Below are positions 9,505 to 18,730 of a stretch of DNA of 64,000 nucleotides, in pieces; position 1 is the first letter of the stretch, and each line of letters starts with the position of its first letter. The notes beneath the pieces are model-generated. The model made no database searches, had not been told where the DNA came from, and saw only the letters and a program-made list of their open reading frames with translations. The translations under genes and the position numbers were made by a program. Origin of the DNA: Pseudomonas sp. TNT3 (GTDB lineage: Bacteria > Pseudomonadota > Gammaproteobacteria > Pseudomonadales > Pseudomonadaceae); assembly GCF_010095445.2 (NCBI RefSeq), contig NZ_WFGV02000019.1, positions 37,117 through 101,116 of the forward strand. Direction: 5' to 3'.

Positions 9505-10511
9505 TGAAAGCGGCGCATCCCGAAGTTGTAGCAGCGAATCGCGTTAATCCCGGTGAGACTTTGCGCCAGGCCCGCGAAAGCAGAGGCTGGTCGCTGGCCG
9601 AAGTGGCCCTCAAGCTCAACCTCACCGTCAGCTCCCTGAGCAATCTTGAAGCCGGTGCTTTCGATAAGCTGCCTGGGCATACGTTCGCTCGCGGCTACAT
9701 CCGTGCATACGCCAAATTGCTGGGCATGGATCAAACCGTCCTCGTTCAGCAGTTCGACCAATCCACCGGTACCGACTCCCAGGGCAGTAATGTCCACAGC
9801 CTGGGACGCATCGAAGAGCCGGTTCGGGTTTCTCACACTATCTTGCGAATTGTCAGCCTGCTGTTGCTGGTTGCCGTAATCGGTGGTGGTTTTGTCTGGT
9901 GGCAGGATCAAACTTCACAGCGCGCCAAGGACCTCACCACGTTGAGCCCGGAGCACGTTGAAGTCGAAGGCGCCGACGGCACTACCCAGATTCATCCGCT
10001 GGATGAGCCTGAAGATCAGGCCATCGTGGAAAATCAGACCGAAGCCGGGGCCCCTTTGGCGTTGCCGCAGACCAGTACATCGGCTGAGCCTGAAGTGGCT
10101 GCGTCGGCGACAACACCGACGGCACCTGCTCAAAATTCCGCGCCTGTTCCTGCGACGCCTGCCACTCCAGCGACCCCGGCCCCGGCCGTTCCCGCTGTGC
10201 CTGCTCCAGTCGCGACTGCGCCCGTTGCGTCGACTGTTCCTGCCCCGGCAGCATCGGCTCCGACCGCCGGTCAAGGCCAGGTTTCGTTGCAGTTCACTGC
10301 AGACTGCTGGACACAAGTGACCGATGGCACCGGCAAGGTGCTGTTAAGCGGTCTCAAGCGTAAAGGCGAAAACGTTTCCGTTACCGGCAAACCACCCTTT
10401 GCCGTGCGTCTGGGCTTTGCCCGTGGCGCACAGGTCAGCTACAACGGGCAGGTGGTTGATGTCGCTCCGTTCACCAGTGGCGAGACTGCTCGCCTGAAGT
10501 TGGGTCAATAA
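9501..10511 (+). CDS. rodZ: RodZ-like helix-turn-helix membrane protein
   Basis: RodZ family proteins link the MreB cytoskeleton to the cell-wall machinery. The 336-residue protein has an N-terminal XRE-type helix-turn-helix (about 15-80, LRQARESRGWSLAEVALKLN), one membrane span near residues 112-132 (ILRIVSLLLLVAVIGGGFVW), a Pro/Ala-rich linker at about 190-250 and a C-terminal DUF4115 domain (VSLQFTADCWTQVTDGTGK). This is the standard RodZ architecture. The linker is low-complexity and may vary between strains. It overlaps pilF and is followed after three bases by ispG. Confidence 0.85.
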   Translation: MMKAAHPEVVAANRVNPGETLRQARESRGWSLAEVALKLNLTVSSLSNLEAGAFDKLPGHTFARGYIRAYAKLLGMDQTVLVQQFDQSTGTDSQGSNVHSLGRIEEPVRVSHTILRIVSLLLLVAVIGGGFVWWQDQTSQRAKDLTTLSPEHVEVEGADGTTQIHPLDEPEDQAIVENQTEAGAPLALPQTSTSAEPEVAASATTPTAPAQNSAPVPATPATPATPAPAVPAVPAPVATAPVASTVPAPAASAPTAGQGQVSLQFTADCWTQVTDGTGKVLLSGLKRKGENVSVTGKPPFAVRLGFARGAQVSYNGQVVDVAPFTSGETARLKLGQ

Positions 10512-10514
10512 GTC

Positions 10515-11624
10515 ATGCACGGCGAATCTCCAATCAAACGTCGCGAATCTCGCAAGATCTGGGTCGGTAACGTGCCTGTTGGCGGCGATGCGCCTATCGC
10601 TGTGCAGAGCATGACCAACAGCGATACCAATGACGTGGCCGCCACCGTGGCCCAGATCAATCGCCTGGAAGCCGCTGGCGTCGATATCGTACGGATTTCC
10701 GTACCGGATATGGACGCTGCCGAAGCCTTCGGCAAGATCAAGAAACTGGTCAAGGTTCCGCTGGTTGCCGACATCCACTTCGACTACAAGATCGCATTGC
10801 GAGTGGCCGAGCTGGGCGTTGATTGTCTGCGGATCAACCCGGGTAATATCGGTCGCGAAGACCGCGTGCGCGCAGTCGTCGATGCCGCCCGTGATCGCGG
10901 GATTCCGATTCGAATCGGCGTGAACGCCGGCTCCCTGGAAAAAGACCTGCAAAAGAAATATGGCGAGCCGACACCCGCTGCACTCGTCGAATCCGCCTTG
11001 CGTCACGTTGAGCACCTTGAGCGCCTCAATTTCCAGGACTTCAAGGTCAGCGTGAAAGCCTCCGACGTGTTCATGGCCGTCGCGGCCTACCGTTTGCTGG
11101 CCAAGGAAATCGTCCAGCCACTGCACCTGGGCATCACCGAAGCCGGTGGTTTGCGTTCAGGCACGGTGAAATCCGCCGTGGGCCTCGGTATGCTGCTCGC
11201 CGAAGGGATTGGCGATACTATCCGCATCTCGCTGGCGGCCGACCCGGTCGAGGAAGTGAAGGTCGGCTACGACATTCTCAAGTCCTTGCACCTGCGTTCC
11301 CGTGGCATCAACTTCATCGCCTGCCCGAGTTGCTCGCGGCAGAACTTCGATGTGGTCAAAACCATGAACGAGCTGGAAGGGCGCCTCGAAGATCTGCTGG
11401 TGCCGCTGGATGTTGCAGTGATCGGTTGCGTGGTAAACGGACCGGGCGAAGCCAAGGAAGCCCATATCGGCTTGACCGGCGGCACGCCAAACCTGATCTA
11501 CATCGACGGCAAGCCGGCGCAGAAACTGACGAATGACAATCTGGTGGATGAGCTTGAACGCTTGATCCGCCAGAAAGCGGCCGAGAAGGTCGAAGCTGAC
11601 GCTGCTGTAATCGCTCGCGGCTAA
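10515..11624 (+). CDS. ispG: 4-hydroxy-3-methylbut-2-en-1-yl diphosphate synthase IspG
   Basis: IspG (GcpE) catalyses the penultimate step of the MEP isoprenoid pathway, reducing the cyclic diphosphate MEcPP to HMBPP. The protein has 369 residues. The [4Fe-4S] ligands are in [11 protein letters not shown] and in [12 protein letters not shown]. The N-terminal TIM-barrel part contains [12 protein letters not shown] and LRINPGNIG. It starts three bases after the rodZ-like gene, and hisS follows 51 bases later; this order is conserved in many gammaproteobacteria. Confidence 0.96.
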   Translation: MHGESPIKRRESRKIWVGNVPVGGDAPIAVQSMTNSDTNDVAATVAQINRLEAAGVDIVRISVPDMDAAEAFGKIKKLVKVPLVADIHFDYKIALRVAELGVDCLRINPGNIGREDRVRAVVDAARDRGIPIRIGVNAGSLEKDLQKKYGEPTPAALVESALRHVEHLERLNFQDFKVSVKASDVFMAVAAYRLLAKEIVQPLHLGITEAGGLRSGTVKSAVGLGMLLAEGIGDTIRISLAADPVEEVKVGYDILKSLHLRSRGINFIACPSCSRQNFDVVKTMNELEGRLEDLLVPLDVAVIGCVVNGPGEAKEAHIGLTGGTPNLIYIDGKPAQKLTNDNLVDELERLIRQKAAEKVEADAAVIARG

Positions 11625-11675
11625 GCCCTAATTAAGAGTCGAACGGCTGAAGAGCCGAACGAATAAGGATTTATA

Positions 11676-12965
11676 GTGAGCAAGTCTCTGCAAGCCATTC
11701 GTGGCATGAACGATATCCTGCCCGAGCAGACTCCCCTGTGGCGTCACTTCGAGGGCACCGTCTCGCGCCTGCTGGATAACTACGGTTACAAGCAGATCCG
11801 CATGCCGATCGTCGAGTTCACCGAGCTGTTCAAGCGCTCCATCGGTGAAGTGACCGACATCGTCGAAAAAGAGATGTACACCTTCGACGACCGCAATGGC
11901 GACTCCCTGACCCTGCGCCCTGAAGGCACAGCGGCTTGCGTGCGTGCGGTGCTCGAGCACGGCATCACCGGTGGTGGCCAGGTGCAGAAACTCTGGTACA
12001 TCGGTCCGATGTTCCGCCACGAACGTCCACAGAAAGGCCGTTATCGTCAGTTCCACCAGATTGGTTGCGAAGTCTTCAACCTGGATGGTCCGGACATCGA
12101 TGCCGAACTGATCGTGCTGACCTGGCGCCTGTGGGGCGAGCTGGGTATCCGTGATGCGGTCAAGCTTGAGCTCAACAGCCTGGGCACCGCCGAGTCTCGT
12201 GGTCGTTATCGCGAAGCCCTGGTCGAGTTCCTGTCGGCTCGTCTGGACAAGCTGGACGAAGACAGCCAGCGTCGCCTGAAAACCAACCCTCTGCGGGTTC
12301 TGGACACCAAAAACGCTGATACACAAGCGGTTCTGGTCGACGCGCCGAAAATGGCCGATTACCTGGACGAAGAGTCCCGCGTGCACTTCGAGGGCCTCAA
12401 GGCTCGCCTGGACACTGCCGGCATTCCTTATGTCATCAATCCGAAGCTGGTTCGCGGGCTGGATTACTACAGCAAGACCGTTTTCGAATGGGTCACCGAC
12501 AAGTTGGGCGCTCAGGGCACCGTTTGTGCCGGTGGTCGCTACGACGGTCTGGTGGAACAGATGGGCGGCAAGCCAACGCCGGGTGTCGGTTTCGCCATGG
12601 GCATCGAGCGCCTGGTGTTGCTGCTGGAAACCCTGGAACAGATCCCGGAAGAGATCTCCCGCCAGGTTGACGTTTACCTCTGTGCCTTCGGGGAAGCCGC
12701 CGAGCTTGCCGGGTTGGCCTTGAGTGAACGTGTTCGTGATCAATTACCCAACCTGCGCTTGCAAGTAAATGCCGGCGCCGGCAGCTTCAAAAGCCAGTTC
12801 AAGAAGGCCGACAAGAGCGGTGCATTGTATGCGCTGATCCTCGGTGACGATGAAATGGCCCAGCAAGTGGTAGGTTTCAAACCCCTGCGTGGCCAGGGCG
12901 AACAACAAAGCATTGCCTGGGATGCGCTTGCTGCACACCTGGCCACCTGCATCGTGCAGGGTTGA
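11676..12965 (+). CDS. hisS: Histidyl-tRNA synthetase
   Basis: HisRS charges tRNA-His with histidine. The protein has 429 residues and starts at a GTG ([16 protein letters not shown]); an AAGGA ribosome binding site lies upstream. Class II signatures are present: motif 2 in [19 protein letters not shown], the histidine-binding loop in [15 protein letters not shown] and [12 protein letters not shown], and motif 3 in [11 protein letters not shown]. The C-terminal anticodon-binding domain covers roughly residues 330-429. Confidence 0.97.
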   Translation: MSKSLQAIRGMNDILPEQTPLWRHFEGTVSRLLDNYGYKQIRMPIVEFTELFKRSIGEVTDIVEKEMYTFDDRNGDSLTLRPEGTAACVRAVLEHGITGGGQVQKLWYIGPMFRHERPQKGRYRQFHQIGCEVFNLDGPDIDAELIVLTWRLWGELGIRDAVKLELNSLGTAESRGRYREALVEFLSARLDKLDEDSQRRLKTNPLRVLDTKNADTQAVLVDAPKMADYLDEESRVHFEGLKARLDTAGIPYVINPKLVRGLDYYSKTVFEWVTDKLGAQGTVCAGGRYDGLVEQMGGKPTPGVGFAMGIERLVLLLETLEQIPEEISRQVDVYLCAFGEAAELAGLALSERVRDQLPNLRLQVNAGAGSFKSQFKKADKSGALYALILGDDEMAQQVVGFKPLRGQGEQQSIAWDALAAHLATCIVQG

Positions 12966-13005
12966 AGCTGTCAAACAGCCGATTTAGCGATTAAGGAGTA
13001 TTGGG

Positions 13006-13647
13006 GTGTCGAATAGCGAAGACGAACAGCTGGCGGATTTTAAGGACTGGTGGACACGCAACGGCAAGCCCCTGGTCACTGGCGGCCTGTTGGCGCTGGT
13101 CATCGTGTTCGGCTGGCAGGCCTTTCAAAAGTATCAGAGCAATCAGTCGCAAGGCGCCTCGATTCTCTATCAGCAATTGCTTGAAACCACGCTGACGCCT
13201 GATGGCAAGCCTGATGCGGCACGTGTTTCGGACCTGGCTGGCAAGCTCAACAGCGAGTACGGCGGCAGCGCCTATGCGCAGTACGGCAGTCTGTTTGTGG
13301 CGAAAGTAGCAGTCGACAGCGGCAAGCTGGATGACGCAGCCAGCGAGCTGAAAGCCATTGCCGACAAGCCGGCGAACCCGGCGTTGGGCGAAATTGCCCG
13401 TCAGCGCCTGGCTCAGGTACTGGCCGCGCAGAACAAGGCCGATGAAGCCCTGAAACTGCTCGAAGGCGATGCCGATACTGCATTCCTGGCCACTCGCGAA
13501 GAACTCAAGGGCGATCTGCTGGTGCAGCTGGGTCGTACCGACGAAGCAAACGCGGCGTATCAAAAAGCCAAGGCGGCACTGTCGGATGAAGCGGCGGTCG
13601 GTGGCTTACAAATCAAGCTGGACGACCTGGCCAAAGGGGATGCGTGA
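13006..13647 (+). CDS. YfgM-like tetratricopeptide membrane protein
   Basis: The protein has 213 residues and starts at a GTG. It has a short cytoplasmic head (MSNSEDEQLADFKDWWTRNG), one membrane span near residues 25-42 (LVTGGLLALVIVFGWQAF) and a periplasmic TPR-like region with QYGSLFVAKVAVDSGKLDDA repeats. The architecture and the place between hisS and bamB match YfgM, an ancillary SecYEG protein that works with periplasmic chaperones in E. coli. Function here is inferred from that family. It abuts bamB. Confidence 0.85.
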   Translation: MSNSEDEQLADFKDWWTRNGKPLVTGGLLALVIVFGWQAFQKYQSNQSQGASILYQQLLETTLTPDGKPDAARVSDLAGKLNSEYGGSAYAQYGSLFVAKVAVDSGKLDDAASELKAIADKPANPALGEIARQRLAQVLAAQNKADEALKLLEGDADTAFLATREELKGDLLVQLGRTDEANAAYQKAKAALSDEAAVGGLQIKLDDLAKGDA

Positions 13648-13648
13648 C

Positions 13649-14791
13649 GTGATTCGTTGGAAACATGCAGCATTGCTGGCTCTGGCCATTTTGGCCGCGG
13701 GTTGCAGCAGCAACAGCAAAAAGGAATTGCCACCTGCCGAGTTGACTGACTTCAAAGAAGAAGTGGTTCTGCAAAAGCAGTGGAGTCGTTCGATCGGTGA
13801 CGGTCAGGGCGAGACGTACAACATGCTGGTTCCGGCGATCGAAGGCGATACCATCTATGCCGCCGACGTCACCGGTGTGGTGATGTCGATGGATCGCAGC
13901 AACGGCGACGTCAAATGGGAGAAAGATCTCGACGTGCCTGTGTCCGGCGCCGTAGGCGTGGGTTACGGTCTGGTCATGATCGGTACGCTCAAGGGTGAAA
14001 TCGTTGCCCTCGACGCCAGCAGCGGTGAAGAGAAATGGCGCGCTCGCGTGTCCAGTGAAGTCCTCGCTCCACCGGCCAACAACGGCGACGTGGTTGTGGT
14101 TCAAACCCAGGATGATCGTCTGATCGGTCTGGATGCCTCCACCGGCAACCAGCGCTGGTTGTATGACAGCACTCCGGCAGTCCTGACGCTGCGCGGCACC
14201 AGTGCTCCTATCGTCACCAACCGCTTTGCGGTGGCTGGCCTGTCGACCGGTAAAGTGGTTGCTCTCGATATTTCCAACGGCGTGCCGGTATGGGAACAAC
14301 GGGTAGCGATTCCACAAGGTCGTTCGGAGTTGGAGCGTGTCGTCGATATCGACGGCGGCTTGCTGCTGTCCGGCGGTACGCTTTACGTCGCCAGCTACCA
14401 GGGTCGCGTCGCGGCACTGGACCTGGAAAGTGGTCGTCAGCTCTGGCAGCGTGATGCTTCCAGCTATGCCGGCGTCGCTCAGGGTTTCGGCAGCGTCTAC
14501 GTGAGCCTGTCCTCGGGCACCGTTGAAGGCGTCGATGAGCGTTCCACCACCGCTTTGTGGAGCAACGATTCGCTGGCGCGCCGTCAGCTGTCGGCTCCTG
14601 AAGTGTTCTCCAGCTATGTTGCAGTCGGTGATATGGAAGGCTACCTGCACCTGCTGAGTCAGGTTGACGGTCGTTTCGTCGGCCGCGAGCGCATCGACAG
14701 CGACGGCCTGCGTGCCCGTCCGCTGGTGGTGGGTGACACGATTTATCTGTATGGCAACAGCGGCAAACTGGAAGCCCTGACCATCAAGTAA
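13649..14791 (+). CDS. bamB: Outer-membrane assembly lipoprotein BamB
   Basis: BamB is the beta-propeller lipoprotein of the BAM complex that inserts outer-membrane proteins. From the GTG at 13649 it has 380 residues: a signal peptide with lipobox ALAILAAGC, then eight PQQ-like blades (repeats such as GDVKWEKDLDVP, GEEKWRARVSSE, GNQRWLYDSTPA). An ATG nine bases earlier is in frame but has no room for a ribosome binding site; AAAGGGG at 13634-13640 is well placed for the GTG, so I prefer it. It begins one base after the upstream stop. Confidence 0.93.
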   Translation: MIRWKHAALLALAILAAGCSSNSKKELPPAELTDFKEEVVLQKQWSRSIGDGQGETYNMLVPAIEGDTIYAADVTGVVMSMDRSNGDVKWEKDLDVPVSGAVGVGYGLVMIGTLKGEIVALDASSGEEKWRARVSSEVLAPPANNGDVVVVQTQDDRLIGLDASTGNQRWLYDSTPAVLTLRGTSAPIVTNRFAVAGLSTGKVVALDISNGVPVWEQRVAIPQGRSELERVVDIDGGLLLSGGTLYVASYQGRVAALDLESGRQLWQRDASSYAGVAQGFGSVYVSLSSGTVEGVDERSTTALWSNDSLARRQLSAPEVFSSYVAVGDMEGYLHLLSQVDGRFVGRERIDSDGLRARPLVVGDTIYLYGNSGKLEALTIK

Positions 14792-14833
14792 TGTTTGACT
14801 ATGCTTGGGGTTTAACCCCCAGGCTGCTTCACT

Positions 14834-14932
14834 TGTAGGAGCGAGCTTGCTCGCGATGGACGTCAACGATTCCGTTTGCTTTCTGAATAAACGCGGTGTT
14901 TTGCGTTTTTCGCGAGCAAGCTCGCTCCTACA
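14834..14932. repeat. REP inverted-repeat pair (GTAGGAGCGAGCTTGCTCGCGA family)
   Basis: The left arm 14834-14856 and right arm 14910-14932 are inverted copies of the same 23-base unit, separated by about 53 bases. The element fills most of the gap between bamB and der. The same unit, almost base for base, recurs at 52823-52932. Confidence 0.88.
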
Positions 14933-15006
14933 GTGATTGCCCCGAGCACCAGCCGCTGCCTCGCAGCGGCTTTTGTATTTTCTGAAATAACGAAGTGGAG
15001 AGCCGC

Positions 15007-16476
15007 ATGGTTCCCGTAATCGCCCTGGTGGGCCGACCGAACGTCGGCAAGTCCACCTTGTTCAACCGCCTGACCAGGACTCGTGACGCCATCGTTGGCG
15101 ACTTGTCCGGTCTGACCCGTGATCGCCAATACGGTGAGGCCAAGTGGCAAGGGCGTTCCTACATTCTGGTCGACACCGGTGGTATCTCCGGTGACGAGCA
15201 TGGTATGGACGAAAAAATGGCCGAGCAGTCCCTGCTGGCCATCGAAGAAGCCGATGTCGTGCTGTTCCTGGTAGATGCCAAGGCTGGTTTCACCGCCGCC
15301 GACCAGATGATCGCCGAGCATTTGCGCAAACGTAACAAGCGCTCTTATGTGGTTGCCAACAAAGTCGACAACATCGACCCGGAAATGGCCCGCGCTGAAT
15401 TCGCCCCGTTGGGTATGGGCCACGCGATTCCGATCGCCGGTGCTCATGGCCGTGGCATCACCCAGATGCTGGAAATCGCACTGAGCGAATTCCCGAAAGA
15501 CGATGAAGAGCCGGAAGACGGCGAAGAAGAGATCGTTGCCGAAGGTGAGGAAGCCAAGCGCATTCCTGGCCCAAGCGAAAAAGACGGTATCAAGATCGCG
15601 ATCATCGGCCGCCCGAACGTAGGCAAGTCGACACTGGTCAACCGCATGCTGGGTGAAGACCGGGTAATCGTCTATGACGAACCCGGCACCACTCGCGACA
15701 GTATCTACATCCCGTTCGAGCGTAACGACGAGAAGTACACGCTGATCGACACCGCCGGTGTGCGCAAGCGCGGCAAGATCCACGAAGAAGTTGAAAAATT
15801 CTCCGTGGTCAAAACCTTGCAAGCGATCAAAGACGCCAACGTGGTGATCTTCGTGATGGACGCCCGCGAAGGTGTGGTCGATCACGATCTCAACCTGCTG
15901 GGCTTCGCCATCGAGGCGGGTCGTGCGCTGGTTATCGCGATCAACAAGTGGGACGGCATGACGCCGGGCGAGCGCGACTTCGTCAAGGTTGAGCTGCAAC
16001 GTCGACTGTTCTTCGTTGATTACGCCGACATCCACTTCATCTCGGCCCTGCACGGCACGGGCGTGGGCAACCTCTACGCTTCCGTACAGAACTCGTTCAA
16101 GTCTGCGGTTACCCGCTGGCCAACCAACCGTCTGACCACGATTCTGGAAGATGCGGTTGGCGAACACGCGCCACCGATGGTCAACAATCGCCGGATCAAG
16201 CTGCGTTATGCCCACTTGGGTGGCGCGAACCCGCCGATCATCGTGATTCACGGTAACCAGATCGAGAAGGTGCCGAAGTCTTACGTTCGTTACCTGGAAA
16301 ACACTTACCGTCGTGTTCTGAAGCTGGTCGGTACGCCGATTCGCATCGAATTCAAAGGCGGCGAGAACCCGTACGAAGGCAACAAGAATTCGCTCACCGA
16401 CCGCCAGGTCAACAAGAAGCGTCGCATGATGTCGCACCACAAAAAGGCCGACAAAAAGCGCCGCGACAAGAAATAG
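15007..16476 (+). CDS. der: Ribosome-associated GTPase Der (EngA)
   Basis: Der is an essential GTPase with two G domains in tandem that acts in 50S ribosome assembly. The protein has 489 residues. P-loops GRPNVGKST occur near residues 7-15 and again near 200; both G domains also show DTAG/DTGG and NK-D motifs (ANKVDN, INKWDG). The acidic linker at about 160-180 ([12 protein letters not shown]) and the C-terminal KH-like domain with basic tail ([11 protein letters not shown]) fit the family. The ATG at 15007 is preferred over one at 14995 because GTGGAG precedes it at proper distance. Confidence 0.96.
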   Translation: MVPVIALVGRPNVGKSTLFNRLTRTRDAIVGDLSGLTRDRQYGEAKWQGRSYILVDTGGISGDEHGMDEKMAEQSLLAIEEADVVLFLVDAKAGFTAADQMIAEHLRKRNKRSYVVANKVDNIDPEMARAEFAPLGMGHAIPIAGAHGRGITQMLEIALSEFPKDDEEPEDGEEEIVAEGEEAKRIPGPSEKDGIKIAIIGRPNVGKSTLVNRMLGEDRVIVYDEPGTTRDSIYIPFERNDEKYTLIDTAGVRKRGKIHEEVEKFSVVKTLQAIKDANVVIFVMDAREGVVDHDLNLLGFAIEAGRALVIAINKWDGMTPGERDFVKVELQRRLFFVDYADIHFISALHGTGVGNLYASVQNSFKSAVTRWPTNRLTTILEDAVGEHAPPMVNNRRIKLRYAHLGGANPPIIVIHGNQIEKVPKSYVRYLENTYRRVLKLVGTPIRIEFKGGENPYEGNKNSLTDRQVNKKRRMMSHHKKADKKRRDKK

Positions 16477-16487
16477 AAGCAGCTTTA

Positions 16488-16596
16488 AGTTTCAAGCTGC
16501 AAGCTTCGAGTCAACGCAAGAAAGGGTCCTGTCAGGGGCCCTTTTTTGTGCCTGAAGGTTTGAGACTTGACCGCTTGCCGCTTACAGCTTGAAACT
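16488..16596. repeat. Inverted repeat flanking the der terminator
   Basis: AGTTTCAAGCTG (16488-16499) is repeated in inverse as CAGCTTGAAACT (16585-16596), within longer degenerate GCAGCTT/AAGCTTGC runs. The two arms bracket the der terminator. It is a different repeat family from the REP elements elsewhere in the window. Confidence 0.65.
16521..16547 (+). terminator. Intrinsic terminator after der
   Basis: AAAGGG with TCC (16521-16529) pairs with GGG and CCCTTT around a short loop, followed by a run of six T. It lies 45 bases after the der stop. Confidence 0.82.
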
Positions 16597-16622
16597 TGCA
16601 GCTCACCTGCAAGGGGCTACCG

Positions 16623-17771
16623 ATGATCACCAGTAAGCTGCCGAATGTCGGCATCACTATCTTCACTCAGATGTCTCAGCTCGCGGCGCAAACCGGGGCG
16701 CTCAATCTGTCCCAGGGTTTTCCGGATTTCGATGCCCCGCAGGCCCTGTGTGATGCGGTCGGCCGGCATATTGCCCAAGGCCACAATCAGTATTCTCCAA
16801 TGACCGGCCTGCCCGCATTGCGCGAGCAGATTGCGACGAAGATTACCCGCAGCTATGGCATCAATGTGGATGCCGATCACGAAGTGACCGTCACACCCGG
16901 CGCCACCCAGGCGATCTTCTGCGCGATCCAGGCGGTGATCAATCGTGGCGACGAAGTCATCGTGTTCGACCCGTGCTACGACGCCTACGAGCCCTCGGTG
17001 GAATTGGCTGGCGGCCGTTGCGTGCACGTCCAGTTGGGCCTGGATGACTTCGCCATCGATTTCGAAAAACTCGCCCAGGCGCTGAGCCCGCGCACGAAGA
17101 TGATCGTCCTCAATGCCCCGCACAATCCCAGCGGCGCGCTGATCAGTCGTGCCGAACTGGATCAGTTGGCTGATCTGATTCGTGATCGCGACATCTACCT
17201 GATCAGCGATGAAGTCTACGAGCACCTAGTGTTCGACGGCCTACCTCACGTCAGCGTGCTTAACCATCCGGAGTTGTACGAGCGCGCTTTCGTCGTCAGT
17301 TCCTTCGGCAAGACCTATCACGTCACCGGCTGGAAAACCGGCTATGTGGTCGCACCACCGGCTCTGACGGCGGAGCTGCGCAAGGTTCACCAATATGTCA
17401 GTTTCTGCGGTGTGACGCCGCTGCAATACGCGCTGGCTGACTTCATGGCCGAGCACCCTGAACACGTCGAAGAATTACCGGCCTTTTATCAGGCCAAGCG
17501 CGACCTGTTTTGTGATTTGCTGGCACCGTCGCGTTTCACTTTCAATCGCGCAGCGGGCACGTATTTCCAGCTGGTCGATTACTCGCAGATCCGCCCGGAC
17601 CTTACTGACGTTGAGATGGCACTGTGGATGACCCGCGAACATGGCGTGGCGAGCATCCCGATCTCGGTGTTCTACCAGACACCCCCCGAAGGCCAGCGCC
17701 TGGTGCGCCTGTGCTTCGCCAAACGCGAGGAGACCCTGCGTGAAGCAGCGGCAAAACTATGCGTGATCTGA
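16623..17771 (+). CDS. PLP-dependent aminotransferase (YbdL/glutamine transaminase-like)
   Basis: A class I/II aminotransferase of 382 residues from the ATG at 16623 (MITSKLPNVGITIFTQMS), which follows an AAGGGG ribosome binding site. Family landmarks: NLSQGFPDFD near the start, TVTPGATQAIFCAIQA, NAPHNPSG, ISDEVYEHLVFD and the PLP lysine in SSFGKTYHVTGWKTGY. The sequence style resembles E. coli YbdL, a methionine/glutamine-type transaminase. The overlapping omega-amidase gene downstream supports a glutamine- or methionine-salvage transaminase role. Exact substrates are not visible. Confidence 0.85.
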   Translation: MITSKLPNVGITIFTQMSQLAAQTGALNLSQGFPDFDAPQALCDAVGRHIAQGHNQYSPMTGLPALREQIATKITRSYGINVDADHEVTVTPGATQAIFCAIQAVINRGDEVIVFDPCYDAYEPSVELAGGRCVHVQLGLDDFAIDFEKLAQALSPRTKMIVLNAPHNPSGALISRAELDQLADLIRDRDIYLISDEVYEHLVFDGLPHVSVLNHPELYERAFVVSSFGKTYHVTGWKTGYVVAPPALTAELRKVHQYVSFCGVTPLQYALADFMAEHPEHVEELPAFYQAKRDLFCDLLAPSRFTFNRAAGTYFQLVDYSQIRPDLTDVEMALWMTREHGVASIPISVFYQTPPEGQRLVRLCFAKREETLREAAAKLCVI

Positions 17772-18550
17772 GTGCTCTGCCGAATCTGAACATCGCGCTA
17801 ATCCAGACCACGCTGGCCTGGCACGATCGCCAGGCCAACCTGGAGCATTTCGAGCAATTGCTGGAGCAGGCTCGCGGCGCTGACCTGATCATCCTGCCGG
17901 AGATGTTCACCACCGGTTTCTCCATGGAGTCCGAGACCCTGGCCGAAGCGGAGAATGGTCCCACCAGCAAATGGTTACGGCTTCAGGCAGCGAAGCTCGA
18001 GGCGGTGATCACCGGCAGTGTGATCGTCCAGGCGGCCGACGGCAGTCATCGTAATCGCCTGCTGTGGGCGCGACCGGACGGTGAGGTGCTGCATTACGAC
18101 AAGCGCCACCTGTTCCGCATGGCCGGCGAGCACAATCACTACACGCCCGGCGAGCGCCAGGTGCAGTTCGAGCTCAAGGGCTGGCGTGTGCGTCCGCTTA
18201 TTTGCTACGACCTGCGATTCCCTGTGTGGAGTCGCGATGCTCAGGACACCGATCTGCTGCTCTATACCGCCAACTGGCCAGGTGCACGGCGCCAGCACTG
18301 GAACCGTTTGCTGCCGGCTCGGGCCATTGAAAACCTGTGTTACGTGGCGGCTGTGAATCGCATCGGTACGGACGGCAAAGGCTTCGCCTATACCGGCGAC
18401 AGTCAGGTCCTGGACTTCCAGGGTGAGACGTTGCTCAGTGCGGGGGAGGCGGATGGGGTGTTCACGGTAGTGTTGGATGCGGCGGAATTGGCGGCGTATC
18501 GCACCAGATTTCCGGCCAATCTGGATGCTGATACCTTCGAATTCACCTGA
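17759..18550 (+). CDS. Omega-amidase of the nitrilase superfamily (YafV/Nit2-like)
   Basis: The 263-residue protein carries the nitrilase Glu-Lys-Cys triad: Glu in DLIILPEMFTTGFS, Lys in HYDKRHLFRMAGEH and Cys in RPLICYDLRFPVW. This form resembles YafV/Nit2, which hydrolyses alpha-ketoglutaramate, the product of glutamine transamination. Its start lies 13 bases inside the end of the aminotransferase gene, so the two are probably translated together. The pairing suggests a two-step glutamine transaminase-omega-amidase pathway that drives transamination forward. Substrate is inferred. Confidence 0.87.
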   Translation: MRDLSALPNLNIALIQTTLAWHDRQANLEHFEQLLEQARGADLIILPEMFTTGFSMESETLAEAENGPTSKWLRLQAAKLEAVITGSVIVQAADGSHRNRLLWARPDGEVLHYDKRHLFRMAGEHNHYTPGERQVQFELKGWRVRPLICYDLRFPVWSRDAQDTDLLLYTANWPGARRQHWNRLLPARAIENLCYVAAVNRIGTDGKGFAYTGDSQVLDFQGETLLSAGEADGVFTVVLDAAELAAYRTRFPANLDADTFEFT

Positions 18551-18564
18551 TATTTGGTGGTCCG

Positions 18565-18666
18565 AAAAGATCGCAGTCTCCGGCAGCTCCGACACCGACC
18601 GAGTACGCCCCGCGACATTTTGGCTTACTCATAACCAGTAGGAGCTGCCGAAGGCTGCGATCTTTT
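18565..18666. repeat. REP inverted-repeat pair (AAAAGATCGCAGCCTGCGGC family)
   Basis: The left arm 18565-18590 and right arm 18639-18666 are inverted copies with some mismatches of the unit containing GGCAGCTCCTAC. A near-perfect pair of the same family lies at 44661-44739 and half-copies at about 21330 and 60700. Confidence 0.8.
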
Positions 18667-18680
18667 GATCTTCCAATACA

Positions 18681-18714
18681 AAAAGGCCCCAAGGTTCTCA
18701 CCAAGGGGCCTTTT
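18681..18714 (-). terminator. Intrinsic terminator of leuA
   Basis: AAAAGGCCCC (18681-18690) pairs perfectly with GGGGCCTTTT (18705-18714). On the reverse strand the stem ends in a run of five T. It lies 17 bases beyond the leuA stop and may also act in the forward direction. Confidence 0.88.
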
Positions 18715-18730
18715 GCATTGCGGCAGACGC

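Noticed and set aside
14863..16440. Long reverse-strand open frame of 525 codons opposite der
   Set aside because: It lies entirely opposite the der gene, whose protein is clearly recognisable. The reverse frame has no recognisable domain and arises from high-GC codon bias.
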